Position numbers and translations under genes: made by a program
Shown: positions 1 through 6,629 of the stretch, in pieces
Layout of the letters: every line of letters begins with the position of its first letter
Position numbering within the stretch: position 1 is the first letter of the stretch
NCBI GenBank assembly: GCA_946183385.1
Contig: CAMHBN010000007.1
Location: forward strand, 1 to 18,188
Source of the DNA: an uncultured Ruminococcus sp.
GTDB taxonomy: Bacteria > Bacillota > Clostridia > Oscillospirales > Ruminococcaceae
Length of the DNA: 18,188 nucleotides
Direction: 5' to 3'
Notes under the pieces: generated by a model
Told to the model about the DNA's origin: nothing
Database searches by the model: none
What the model saw: only the letters and a program-made list of their open reading frames with translations

Positions 1-1263
1 GAACTCGATAGCATCGTAGCCGTTCTCAACTACATGGAATCTGTCGAGCTTCCACTCGTAAGTGCCTGCCTTTGCATTTGAGGGAACTGTGATGTCAAAT
101 TTTGCAACAGGCTTGGAGGTGTCGATCTCCTGCGGCTCGCCCGAATCAAGAGTATCGCAGTACCATGTACCGTTGATGCCGTTGTACTCGGGACCTGTAG
201 CTACAGCAGAACACTTGAGCTTGGTCATTGTGGATGTAGCGCCCTTGATGGGGAGGTTCTCGTCGATAACCTGTGCTACGAACTGAGCTGCCTTACGGTT
301 GCTGCCGTTCTCGCACATGATGTTGACTGTAACTGTACCGCCGGGAGCTACTGAAGCGTTAGCGGGCTTGATGATGAACTTCTCATCAACTTCGCTGCTT
401 GTGCTGCCGCTGGGAGTTGTTGTTGTAGCAGCCTTTGTTGTAGTTGTAGCAGCAGCTGTAGCAGCTGTTGTAGAAGCTGTTGTGCCTGCAGATGCGCCGC
501 CTACTGTGATATCGATGCCCTTGAGTGTGAGCTTGCTGTTAGCGTCAGTCATCTTGCCGCCTGCAGTCTCGATCATGCATGCTCTGTTGTCAGGATAATC
601 TGCATCGGGAGCATACTTACAGAAGTCGATGGAGTATGTACCTGCGGGTGTGCCCTTAGCAAATACTACATCTACAACGTATACAGGATAAGAATCAGAC
701 TTAGCGCCCGACCACTTATATGTACCGCTTGTAGGACCTGTCATAGCAATTGAAGCGAATGCGTTGGGTGTGCCGGCAGAATCAGACTTGGGCTCTGCGA
801 AGCACTGACCCTTAACTGTAGGCGAGAAGTAATCTCCGTCTTCGTCGTCGTTAACGATCTTGCCTGCGAAACCGATAAGATTCTTGGTGCTGCCCTTGCT
901 TCCGTCTGCGAGAGTAACCTCCTGAGCAGACTTGAAGTAGTCTCTGCCTGCCTCATGCTTAACGAATGTTACGTAAGTATTGGAAGCATCACCGTCAGAT
1001 GACTTAACTGTCCACTGAGCGGAAAGAGTCTGTGAATCGTTTGTACCCTCTGTGAGGAAGAGACCTACAGGGATAGTAACGTCGCCGGCTGCGATAGCGT
1101 CAGCGGAAATTGTTGAACTTACCTCTTTACCGTTAACATCAAGGTAAGTGCGGAGCTCGAAGCCCTTGGAAGAGTCAGCAGCACCTGTCACAAAAGGAAC
1201 AGCTGAGCTTACCATCGATGCAGCCATAGCAAGTGAAGCAGCTGCAGAAATAAGTTTCTTCAT
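1..1263 (-). CDS. Secreted protein with two cohesin-like regions (C-terminus outside window)
   Basis: The minus frame is open for 421 codons from the ATG at 1263 to the window edge, so the C-terminus is missing. An AGAAAGGAA ribosome site lies about 9 nt upstream of the ATG. The N-terminus (MKKLISAAASLAMAASMVSS) is a clear Sec signal peptide, probably cut near residue 28. Residues about 30-250 and about 288-421 are Ser/Thr/Gly-rich beta-type regions. Each has the AGTY motif seen near the end of cohesin-like modules (PAGTYSIDF; AKAGTYEWKL). They are joined by an Ala/Thr-rich linker at about 252-285. The gene lies 112 bp after a cohesin-dockerin gene on the same strand, with no strong terminator between, so co-transcription is likely. 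I infer a cellulosome adaptor or cell-surface structural protein. A dockerin beyond the edge would fit but cannot be seen. The cohesin assignment is by pattern only. Confidence 0.75.
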   Translation of the reverse strand, partial: MKKLISAAASLAMAASMVSSAVPFVTGAADSSKGFELRTYLDVNGKEVSSTISADAIAAGDVTIPVGLFLTEGTNDSQTLSAQWTVKSSDGDASNTYVTFVKHEAGRDYFKSAQEVTLADGSKGSTKNLIGFAGKIVNDDEDGDYFSPTVKGQCFAEPKSDSAGTPNAFASIAMTGPTSGTYKWSGAKSDSYPVYVVDVVFAKGTPAGTYSIDFCKYAPDADYPDNRACMIETAGGKMTDANSKLTLKGIDITVGGASAGTTASTTAATAAATTTTKAATTTTPSGSTSSEVDEKFIIKPANASVAPGGTVTVNIMCENGSNRKAAQFVAQVIDENLPIKGATSTMTKLKCSAVATGPEYNGINGTWYCDTLDSGEPQEIDTSKPVAKFDITVPSNAKAGTYEWKLDRFHVVENGYDAIEF

Positions 1264-1375
1264 TTGTAATAATTCCTTTCTTTAGGTTTTTACGCCTATT
1301 AATAACTTATGATTTTGGGTTTGTATTCCTTTGTAAGGGGGACAAATCAGATAATCTTCGGATGTCTTATCTCGC

Positions 1376-2284
1376 TTAGAGTTTAGTAATAGCGCCTGCG
1401 TCGAACTTCTGGATCGTAAGTGCGTCGTTCGCAGTGATACCTGCAGTGCCGTCAACGTCGCCGTTAACCTTGCCCTGAGGCTTGAGCTCGTACTTATCCT
1501 TGTTAGCGATAGACTGGAGAATAGCTACTGCATCAGCGATTGTAACCTTGCCGTCTACGTTAGCATCGCCCTTGAGTGAAACTTCAAGAGTTGAACCGCC
1601 CTCTGTTGTACCTGCAGTTGTCACAGTTGTTGTAGCCTGTGTTGTAGGTGCAGCTGTGGTTGTAGCTGTAGTAGTCGTTGTGGTCTCAGTCTTTGTGCCA
1701 ACTGTTACGCTACCGGCATTTGCCTTGACCTTGTAGCTTACCTTAGCGCCATCTTTAAGGTAACCACAATCGAATTCTGTGTTCTTCACACCCGAACCCG
1801 AGTATGTCTCACGGTCAGTAGGAACGATCGAAATTTCGGAAACTGTTCCGTCAGCCACACCGCTTGCAACGGTACCGCTGATCGTACAGAACACGCCCTC
1901 GCCTTTCAGCCACTTGGACGAATCATCAACTGATGTCGACCATGCAACGCTGATAAGCCCCTCTTGCGAATAGTTGCCGAAATTGGGAAGCATGGATGAT
2001 GATGAATCACCGCTTACACTTCCTGCCAGCGCACCAGCCTTAATGTCAGTGATTTTGAGAACCTTCGAATCGTACTTGATAGCAAAGTTGCAGCACTGGA
2101 GTCCAGTACTGGGGATGTCAGACAGTGAAACGTCCACTGTAAACTCCTTTCCTGCCTCCGCGTTAGTCTTGCTGGCGGAAATCTGCACTGTTTCGTCAGC
2201 AGCAATTGCGGGAGCGATAGAGCATACTGAAAGTGAAAGCATCGCTGCAGCCATAGCTCCGATGACTATCTTTTTTGTCTTCAT
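1376..2284 (-). CDS. Secreted cohesin-dockerin protein (cellulosome adaptor scaffoldin-like)
   Basis: A 302-residue exported protein. The order is: signal peptide (1-29, ending APAIAA), one cohesin-type module (about 32-195), a Thr-rich linker (198-232) and a C-terminal dockerin (239-300). The cohesin shows the typical start (VQISASKTNAEAGKEFTVDV) and the core NFAIKYDSKVLKITD. The dockerin has two calcium-loop repeats: D240, N242, D244, K246 and D251; then D276, D278, T280 and D287. A protein with both a cohesin and a dockerin can plug into a scaffoldin and present a different docking site. This is known for small adaptor scaffoldins of Ruminococcus cellulosomes (ScaC type); identity with ScaC itself is not claimed. 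The frame stays open upstream to 2548, but the ATG at 2284 has a perfect AAGGAGG at ideal spacing and begins the signal peptide, so the longer version is rejected. It has its own promoter and a long leader. Confidence 0.88.
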   Translation of the reverse strand: MKTKKIVIGAMAAAMLSLSVCSIAPAIAADETVQISASKTNAEAGKEFTVDVSLSDIPSTGLQCCNFAIKYDSKVLKITDIKAGALAGSVSGDSSSSMLPNFGNYSQEGLISVAWSTSVDDSSKWLKGEGVFCTISGTVASGVADGTVSEISIVPTDRETYSGSGVKNTEFDCGYLKDGAKVSYKVKANAGSVTVGTKTETTTTTTATTTAAPTTQATTTVTTAGTTEGGSTLEVSLKGDANVDGKVTIADAVAILQSIANKDKYELKPQGKVNGDVDGTAGITANDALTIQKFDAGAITKL

Positions 2285-2558
2285 GATTTTTTCCTCCTTC
2301 TTAATAAAGTTATATAACAAAGGAACAGGTGCCCCTTTTATTATATCGTGTTTCATGGTGCAGCCCCCGGGGCTGCGGTCAATGAAAATCGTGACATGAA
2401 CAAACATCCGGTGCGTGTCCGAAAAAGCTGTCCGTACAACCTGCGGAGTATGTCCACGCCGCACACGGAAGCCCGTCCGCACACAAAACAGTGATCGGTC
2501 GTCCGACTGATCATACTGCCGTGATGAGATGGTAATCCCATAATCCATATTTATTCAC
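2285..2558 (-). promoter_or_regulatory. Long structured 5' leader of the cohesin-dockerin gene
   Basis: About 270 nt separate the predicted transcription start (near 2558) from the ATG. Several hairpins are visible. At 2360-2376 there is a GC palindrome (GCAGCCCC, one base, GGGGCTGC), enclosed by TTTCAT/ATGAAA pairing over 2351-2387. Near 2492-2513 an imperfect TGATC...GATCA stem contains GTCG/CGAC. At 2461-2487 the sequence GTGTGCGG occurs twice around a small ACGG/CCGT stem. It matches no riboswitch I can name. The open frame running through it has no ribosome site. The role is unknown; RNA stability or regulated expression is possible. Confidence 0.35.
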
Positions 2559-2564
2559 GATTTC

Positions 2565-2593
2565 ATTATATAACAGGTCAGAAAAAAAGTAAA
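2565..2593 (-). promoter_or_regulatory. Sigma-A-type promoter of the cohesin-dockerin gene
   Basis: On the minus strand a perfect -10 box TATAAT (2565-2570) lies 17 bp after a TTTACT -35 (2588-2593). The spacer is T-rich. Transcription would start near 2558. Confidence 0.6.
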
Positions 2594-2720
2594 TAGGTTT
2601 ATTCCCTTTTTGGTATTTTATATAAACATTCCACCTGTTTTTTGCACGGTTTGCACAATCGAAAAATTGTCTGTAAACCCCCGTGAAATCGCCTTTATGA
2701 ACAGAATATGAACAAATTTA

Positions 2721-3992
2721 TTATTTGTCCAGCTTCTGAAATTCAGCAGGCATACTCTCGTTAATTATATCATTAAGTATGTCCCAGCTGAAGCTCGTAT
2801 AGGTGCCCTGAGGTATCGCATAAGGTACTCCGTGCACTGCCGCGAGCTCGGGGGTGTACTTGCTGTACGGGTATACCGCCAGATTTGCGAAATCGGGCGA
2901 TTCGTAGTGGATAATATTCGGGATAGCGCCCACATTTTCGAGCGTTATCTCGCCTGTGACGCCGTTCATGACTATGTCGAAGTCGGGCATCTCGCCGACG
3001 AGGTTGAAGTTATCGGTCTGGCAGCAGATAAAGTTGCCCATCGAGTAGTAGACGAAGCCCTTAGTGCCGTCATCGCGGGTTATCCATTCCATAGTCTCCG
3101 CGGTGTGGGTATGGCAGCCGAGTATCACGTCCGCGCCCCAGTTGACCATCTTGTTTGCGAGCTCCACGCGGTCCTCGGAGACCTCGTGGGTGTCCTCGAC
3201 TCCCCAGTGAGCGGAAACGATGACAACATCAGCCTTTTCCTTGGCTTCCTTTATCTGACGCTCGATGACGTCCTCCTCGTAGTTCATCACCACGCGCAGA
3301 GGACAGCCTGCGGGGAACTCAAAGCCGTTGATATGCTCCGCATAAGCAAGGAAGGCTATCTTCACGCCGTTCACCTCGCGGACACGTATATTCTCGGCGT
3401 CCTCCTCGTTGAGGTAGGCACCGAGCACCGTGAGGTCATTCTCCTTTGCCTTGTCGTTCCAGAAGTTTATGGACTCCTCAAGGGCATCCGCTCCGAAATC
3501 GAGCAGATGGTTGTTAGCCATTGTGAAAACGTCGAAACCGAGATCGATCACCGCATCTGCGACCTCGGGAGGTGAATTGAACAGGAGAGCGCCGCCGTTT
3601 GCGCCGCGTATCTCGTTGCTCTGGCTGATTATCGTCTCCTGATTGAGGATGGCGAGGTCAGCGTCCTCCACGATGTATTTCACGTTCTTGTAGAGCGGCT
3701 TGAAATCGAATCTCTCGCCCGGTCCCGCGAGCTTTTCCGCATTCTTGTACACCGAGTAGTGGATGAGATTGTCACCCGCCGCAACGACGTGTACACGCTT
3801 GTCCTCGGGGACAGGCTCGGTCGTGGGCTCTTCGGTGGGAGCCTCTGTAGTCGTCTGCGGAGCGGCGTTCTCGCCCGAACCGCCTTTTTCTCCCGAGCCG
3901 CCTACCACCTTTGTGGCACAGCCGACGCCCGATACAAGAATGACTGCCAGTGCTGCGAGCGCAGCTGCGGCACGACCTTTTTTCAACTTCAT
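2721..3992 (-). CDS. CapA-family (PGA_cap) surface protein with metallophosphatase fold
   Basis: 423 residues. The N-terminus is a signal sequence ending SGVGC with Cys25, a possible but non-ideal lipobox. A Thr/Glu/Pro-rich spacer follows (TTTEAPTEEPTTEPVPEDK), then a CapA-type domain. Family landmarks appear in order: AAGDNLIH, NQETIIS, ANNHLLDFG, SAHWGVE, GCHTHT and YSMGNFI. These are the metal-ligand motifs of the calcineurin-like fold in CapA proteins. Poly-gamma-glutamate capsule export is the classical role of the family. No capBC neighbours are present, so a standalone envelope function is more likely and the substrate is unknown. A TTG six codons upstream (4010) lies inside the ribosome site; the ATG at 3992 follows GAAAGGGA at good spacing. 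It has its own promoter at 4037-4065 and a short CGCGG/CCGCG hairpin in its leader. Confidence 0.85.
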   Translation of the reverse strand: MKLKKGRAAAALAALAVILVSGVGCATKVVGGSGEKGGSGENAAPQTTTEAPTEEPTTEPVPEDKRVHVVAAGDNLIHYSVYKNAEKLAGPGERFDFKPLYKNVKYIVEDADLAILNQETIISQSNEIRGANGGALLFNSPPEVADAVIDLGFDVFTMANNHLLDFGADALEESINFWNDKAKENDLTVLGAYLNEEDAENIRVREVNGVKIAFLAYAEHINGFEFPAGCPLRVVMNYEEDVIERQIKEAKEKADVVIVSAHWGVEDTHEVSEDRVELANKMVNWGADVILGCHTHTAETMEWITRDDGTKGFVYYSMGNFICCQTDNFNLVGEMPDFDIVMNGVTGEITLENVGAIPNIIHYESPDFANLAVYPYSKYTPELAAVHGVPYAIPQGTYTSFSWDILNDIINESMPAEFQKLDK

Positions 3993-4036
3993 CTTAATCG
4001 TCCCTTTCAACGCGGGAGGTACACTTCCGCGACTAT

Positions 4037-4065
4037 ATTATATCACATTGTTTTTGCGATTGCAA
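4037..4065 (-). promoter_or_regulatory. Promoter of the capA-like gene
   Basis: On the minus strand a perfect TATAAT (4037-4042) follows TTGCAA (4060-4065) with a 17 bp spacer. The start of transcription would be about 40 nt before the chosen ATG. The leader contains a CGCGG/CCGCG stem just before the ribosome site. Confidence 0.6.
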
Positions 4066-4164
4066 TTACTAATTGTATGATTGAACTGTATAATTACAGT
4101 CAGTTTTATTTGGTAATTAATTGGATTAAGGCGGCTTTTCGCCTATTTTCAGCCATTTTCCTGA

Positions 4165-4197
4165 CTGACATATCACGCTTCGGGCGTTCTTTGTCAG
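4165..4197 (-). terminator. Weak hairpin downstream of dusB
   Basis: An inverted repeat CTGACA/TGTCAG encloses a second stem ACGC/GCGT with a 5-nt loop. It sits just after the dusB stop in a 205 bp gap before the capA-like gene. No U-tract follows on the minus strand, so it may be a weak terminator or 3' stabiliser. Short direct repeats of GGCTGAAA flank it. Confidence 0.25.
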
Positions 4198-4215
4198 TTT
4201 TAACGAAATTTCAGC

Positions 4216-5217
4216 CTATTTTTTGTCTATTCTGCTATTCTGCAATTCTATGAACTCATTTGCGAGGCTCTCAGCCTCCGAAAATGACGAGAGCTGATAG
4301 CATCTGCCGCGGAATTTCGCCGAGCCGTAGAAGCCGTTCATGTACCACGACGCGTGCTTGCGAGCCTCATGCATAGCCAGCTCCTCGCACTTGGGACTGA
4401 GCTCCAGCATGAGGCGTATATGCTCCAGCATCACTCTCATGCGCTCCTCGACTGTCGGCTTGACGTATTCGCGCCCTTCTATCGCTGATTCTATCTCCTC
4501 GAAGATGAACGGGTTGCCGTAGCTGCCACGCCCTATCATCACGAGGTCACAGCCTGTCTCAGCGTACATCCGCAGGCACGAAGCCGCGTCCGTGACGTCG
4601 CCGTTTCCTATGACAGGTATGCTCACCGCCCGCTTGACATCGCGTATCACGCCGATGTCAGCGCTGCCGCTGTAGAACTGATCGCGGGTGCGTCCGTGGA
4701 CGGCTATCGCCGCCGCTCCCGCAGCCTCGAGAGCCTTCGCCATCTCCACCGCGTTGACCGTGTCCGCAGACCAGCCGCTGCGTATCTTCACCGTCACGGG
4801 GACTTCTCCCGCCGCCTTTACAGCCGCCTCGGTGATGTCCGCCGCGAGCCTTATATCCTTCATCAGTGCCGAGCCCGCGCCCGTGCCGACTACCTTCGGG
4901 ACGGGACATCCCATATTTACGTCGATGATATCGGGCTTGAAATCAAGCACTATCTTCACTGCCTCCGCCATGAAGTCGGGCTCGCTCCCGAAGAGCTGCA
5001 CAGCCATGGGACGCTCGCCGTCCGTAACGGTGCAGAGCTCCGCGGTCTTGCGGTCGCTGTAGCATATCCCCTTCGCGGAGACCATCTCGCTGACCGTGTA
5101 CGCAGCTCCGAAGCGCTTGCACATAAGGCGGTAGGCTCTGTCGGCTACTCCCGCCATCGGAGCGAGAGCGGCAGTGCGCTTTATCGCGACTCCGCCTATT
5201 TTAACGGTATCAGCCAT
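4216..5217 (-). CDS. dusB: tRNA-dihydrouridine synthase
   Basis: 333 residues, the normal length for a Dus enzyme. It reduces uridines in the tRNA D-arm using FMN and NAD(P)H. Visible landmarks are the FMN-site start LAPMAGVADRAYR (18-30), the catalytic Cys104 in VNMGCPVPKV followed by GSALM, VTVKIRSGW, the AVHGRTRDQFYSG histidine motif, PVIGNGDV and the phosphate-binding IGRGSYGNPF. The NMGCP...GAGSALM pattern fits the DusB branch common in Firmicutes. The ATG at 5217 lies inside the end of the gtrA-like gene (8 bp overlap), so the two are translationally coupled and share the promoter at 5755-5783. The product has no functional link to the neighbour that I can see. Confidence 0.93.
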   Translation of the reverse strand: MADTVKIGGVAIKRTAALAPMAGVADRAYRLMCKRFGAAYTVSEMVSAKGICYSDRKTAELCTVTDGERPMAVQLFGSEPDFMAEAVKIVLDFKPDIIDVNMGCPVPKVVGTGAGSALMKDIRLAADITEAAVKAAGEVPVTVKIRSGWSADTVNAVEMAKALEAAGAAAIAVHGRTRDQFYSGSADIGVIRDVKRAVSIPVIGNGDVTDAASCLRMYAETGCDLVMIGRGSYGNPFIFEEIESAIEGREYVKPTVEERMRVMLEHIRLMLELSPKCEELAMHEARKHASWYMNGFYGSAKFRGRCYQLSSFSEAESLANEFIELQNSRIDKK

Positions 5218-5722
5218 TGGCTTCCTCTGCTGTGCTCTCGGGCGCGTCCTTCTTCTTGCGGAACACGAACACCTTGCTGATGACGTAGTTGAGTATCAGC
5301 ACGAGCACGTTCGCGAATATCTTGACTGCCCAGTAGTTCAGTCCGAGCCACGCAAAGCCGGCTCTCATAACTACCCATTCCACTGCGAGGGTGAAAACAC
5401 GTCCGCCGTAGAACTTGCCGCCTTCGACGATGAGAGCCTTTGCACCTTTGACTTCCGAATCGAATACCCACACTCTGTTGGTGAGGTAGGCGAACGTCAC
5501 CGCGCACACCCACGAGAAAACGGTGCTGATATCACTTACGGCATCGACACCGAAGCCGCCCCACTTCTCAAGCACCCACTTCGCAAAGCCCGCCGCCACA
5601 AAGCTGACAACGGTGGTAAGTCCGCCGAAGAAGAGGTAGAGCCACTTGTCCTCGTAATTGAAATACAGGTCACGTATCGGCTTCGGGAAGACCGACACTA
5701 TCTTTCTGATAAGCTTTTTCAT
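5210..5722 (-). CDS. GtrA-like four-helix membrane protein
   Basis: 170 residues with four predicted membrane segments: about 27-50 (LYLFFGGLTTVVSFVAAGF), 64-86, 100-120 and 122-145. The spacing and the motifs FGGLTTVVSF, FAYLTNRVWVF and LNYVISKVFVF are those of the GtrA/DPMS family. GtrA proteins are thought to move lipid-linked sugars across the membrane for glycosylation of surface polymers. The N-terminus is basic and the C-terminus is a charged tail. An AAAGGAAG ribosome site lies 7 nt before the ATG. It is first in a two-gene unit with dusB. The partner glycosyltransferase is not adjacent; the nearest ones are at 10366-12084. Confidence 0.85.
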   Translation of the reverse strand: MKKLIRKIVSVFPKPIRDLYFNYEDKWLYLFFGGLTTVVSFVAAGFAKWVLEKWGGFGVDAVSDISTVFSWVCAVTFAYLTNRVWVFDSEVKGAKALIVEGGKFYGGRVFTLAVEWVVMRAGFAWLGLNYWAVKIFANVLVLILNYVISKVFVFRKKKDAPESTAEEANG

Positions 5723-5754
5723 TCTGCGCTTCCTTTCAAATGCAATACTCTATA

Positions 5755-5783
5755 ATAATAGCAGTATTTGCCGAATTTTTCAA
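5755..5783 (-). promoter_or_regulatory. Promoter of the gtrA-like/dusB unit
   Basis: On the minus strand TTGAAA (5778-5783), a 17 bp spacer and an extended -10 TGCTATTAT (TATTAT at 5755-5760). Each hexamer matches consensus at 5 of 6 positions. Confidence 0.7.
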
Positions 5784-5823
5784 GTGCTTTTCAAAAAATT
5801 AACAATAATTGATTAATTAATAA

Positions 5824-5981
5824 TTGATGTGTCAATCGGATACTGAGGCTGAGGCAATGTCAAAAATGGGATTTATCAAGGCGCAAAAGTGCAGTAATAC
5901 TTTGTGTATTGCAAGCTTTTGCAACGCAGAAAAATTTCATTTTTGGCGAGTATCAGCCGCAGTAGTCGGTTGGCACATCAA
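5824..5981. repeat. 158 bp near-palindromic (MITE-like) element
   Basis: The left arm (5824-5900) and the reverse complement of the right arm (5906-5981) align almost end to end. Both begin TTGATGTG, then CAA, CG, TACTG and GGCTGA, later CAAAAATG, GCAAAAG and finally AATAC. The centre is a 5 bp loop TTTGT at 5901-5905. Mismatches are scattered, so this is a mildly diverged long hairpin. It has no convincing ORF and fills the space between the gtrA promoter and the small-RNA terminator. A non-autonomous mobile element or dispersed palindromic repeat is most likely; no clear target duplication is seen. Confidence 0.7.
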
Positions 5982-5984
5982 CAG

Positions 5985-6028
5985 AAAAAAGAGCAGCTGC
6001 CGCAGGTATTCCCACGGCAGCCGCTCTT
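5985..6028 (-). terminator. Strong intrinsic terminator of the candidate small RNA
   Basis: On the minus strand AAGAGC and GCTGCCG arms pair with CGGCAGC and GCTCTT (6 + 7 bp with one mismatch) and run directly into TTTTTT. No protein gene ends near it, so it must end an RNA starting in the gap to the right. Confidence 0.8.
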
Positions 6029-6114
6029 ATCTGAAAAGGTGTGTTTATGAAACGCCCGGAGGTATATTGGGCGCGGAAACGGTTGTTGGCTATATGTCAA
6101 TCTCTCTGTTCTGT
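5985..6114 (-). ncRNA. Candidate small RNA of about 130 nt with an anti-SD loop
   Basis: A promoter at 6121-6149 and the terminator at 5985-6028 bound a transcript of about 130 nt. No start codon with a ribosome site is present. One hairpin (CGCCC/GGGCG) presents the loop AATATACCTCC, which contains ACCTCC, the exact complement of a strong SD sequence. Downstream, ACACCTTTT is a second unpaired pyrimidine stretch. SD-masking regulatory RNAs in Firmicutes often carry such C-rich loops. It matches no named family I recognise. Confidence 0.5.
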
Positions 6115-6120
6115 GACTTC

Positions 6121-6149
6121 ATTATAGCCCATAACGAGGGGAAATGCAA
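6121..6149 (-). promoter_or_regulatory. Promoter of the candidate small RNA
   Basis: On the minus strand a perfect TATAAT (6121-6126) lies 17 bp after TTGCAT (6144-6149). Upstream (6170-6218) lie GTATACAG twice, 12 bp apart, then GTTACAG and GTGACAG, which could be activator or repressor sites. Confidence 0.5.
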
Positions 6150-6242
6150 TAACAGGCGGGTCAAAGTTTGTATACAGTTCGGTATACAGCGGTTACAGAA
6201 TCACAACAACGGTGACAGAATATCCCTCGGATTCGGAATTAA

Positions 6243-6312
6243 TGTAGGGGCGAACAGTGTTCGCCCGCAATCATAAGAACAGACCTGCGGGCGGATAATA
6301 TCCGCCCCTACA
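6243..6312. repeat. Composite hairpin repeat with TGTAGGGGCG ends
   Basis: Terminal inverted repeats TGTAGGGGCG (6243-6252) and CGCCCCTACA (6303-6312) enclose two separate perfect 8-bp hairpins: GGGCGAAC-AGT-GTTCGCCC (6248-6266) and GGGCGGAT-AAT-ATCCGCCC (6289-6307). The arms differ in sequence but each stays fully paired. Confidence 0.75.
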
Positions 6313-6326
6313 ATTTGGTAAGGCAC

Positions 6327-6420
6327 GCGGGGATAAACCCGCCGCTTGTTTCGGTAAGCAAGTTTACGAGCGACCGCGCGAATCGGCAGCGCGGACACCG
6401 CGCCGTCCCCTACAATCTGA
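6327..6420. repeat. Further short hairpins of the same repeat cluster
   Basis: GCGGG/CCCGC (6327-6342) and GCGCGG-ACA-CCGCGC (6389-6403) follow the composite repeat. The second ends in CGTCCCCTACAATCTGAG, nearly the same border as the repeat at 15935-15952 (CGTCCCCTACATCTGAG). A minus-strand open frame over 6201-6434 is repeat-derived and not called as a gene. Confidence 0.55.
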
Positions 6421-6517
6421 GCTCTTTTTGCCATTGTAATAATTTTCTTTGTCGCCTTTTGGCGGTTTCTGCATAGAATAGAAGTAAACAGCCGTGTGAC
6501 AGCCGCCGCTCCGGAGT

Positions 6518-6584
6518 GGCTGACGTCAGTGATGCATCGGTGCTGCCCGTGGACAGCTCCGCAGGGGATACAGCGCTGTCAGCC
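6518..6584. other. Possible structured element downstream of spoIIID
   Basis: GGCTGAC (6518-6524) and GTCAGCC (6578-6584) can close a 67-nt fold with inner pairings such as GCTG/CAGC and ACAGC/GCTGT. Just to the left, CAGCC/GGCTG around CTCCGGAG offers a competing pairing. No gene is seen from 6435 to 6606. Confidence 0.25.
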
Positions 6585-6606
6585 GCCTGTTTTCATATAT
6601 ATGCAG

Positions 6607-6629
6607 AGGGGATACGTTCAGTATCCCCT
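6607..6629 (-). terminator. Hairpin overlapping the spoIIID stop codon
   Basis: A perfect 9-bp stem AGGGGATAC/GTATCCCCT with a 5-nt loop. The spoIIID TGA (6618-6620) lies in the loop. No U-tract follows, so this may be a 3' stabiliser or weak terminator. A second copy of GGGGATAC lies at 6564-6571 and could pair alternatively. Confidence 0.35.

Noticed and set aside
299..598. Val/Ala-rich plus-strand ORF
   Set aside because: It is the antisense of the Thr/Ala-rich linker of the secreted protein at 1-1263. The same applies to 1482-1736.
1325..1360. Possible terminator between the two cellulosome genes
   Set aside because: Only a 6-bp AGATAA/TTATCT stem with a large loop and no U-tract, too weak to call.
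2285..2548. N-terminal extension of the cohesin-dockerin protein
   Set aside because: The extension has no signal peptide or ribosome site. The ATG at 2284 has AAGGAGG and starts a signal peptide, so this stretch is leader RNA.
5985..6114. 6S RNA or another known housekeeping RNA
   Set aside because: Too short, without the long bulged central hairpin of 6S RNA, and with no match to the conserved parts of SRP RNA, tmRNA or RNase P RNA.
5824..6276. 150-codon plus-strand ORF
   Set aside because: Its first part is the palindromic element and the rest crosses the small-RNA terminator and hairpin repeats. No ribosome site.
6201..6434. 77-codon minus-strand ORF
   Set aside because: It translates through the variable-arm hairpin repeats and has only a weak AAGAAAA upstream. 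It is probably repeat-derived.
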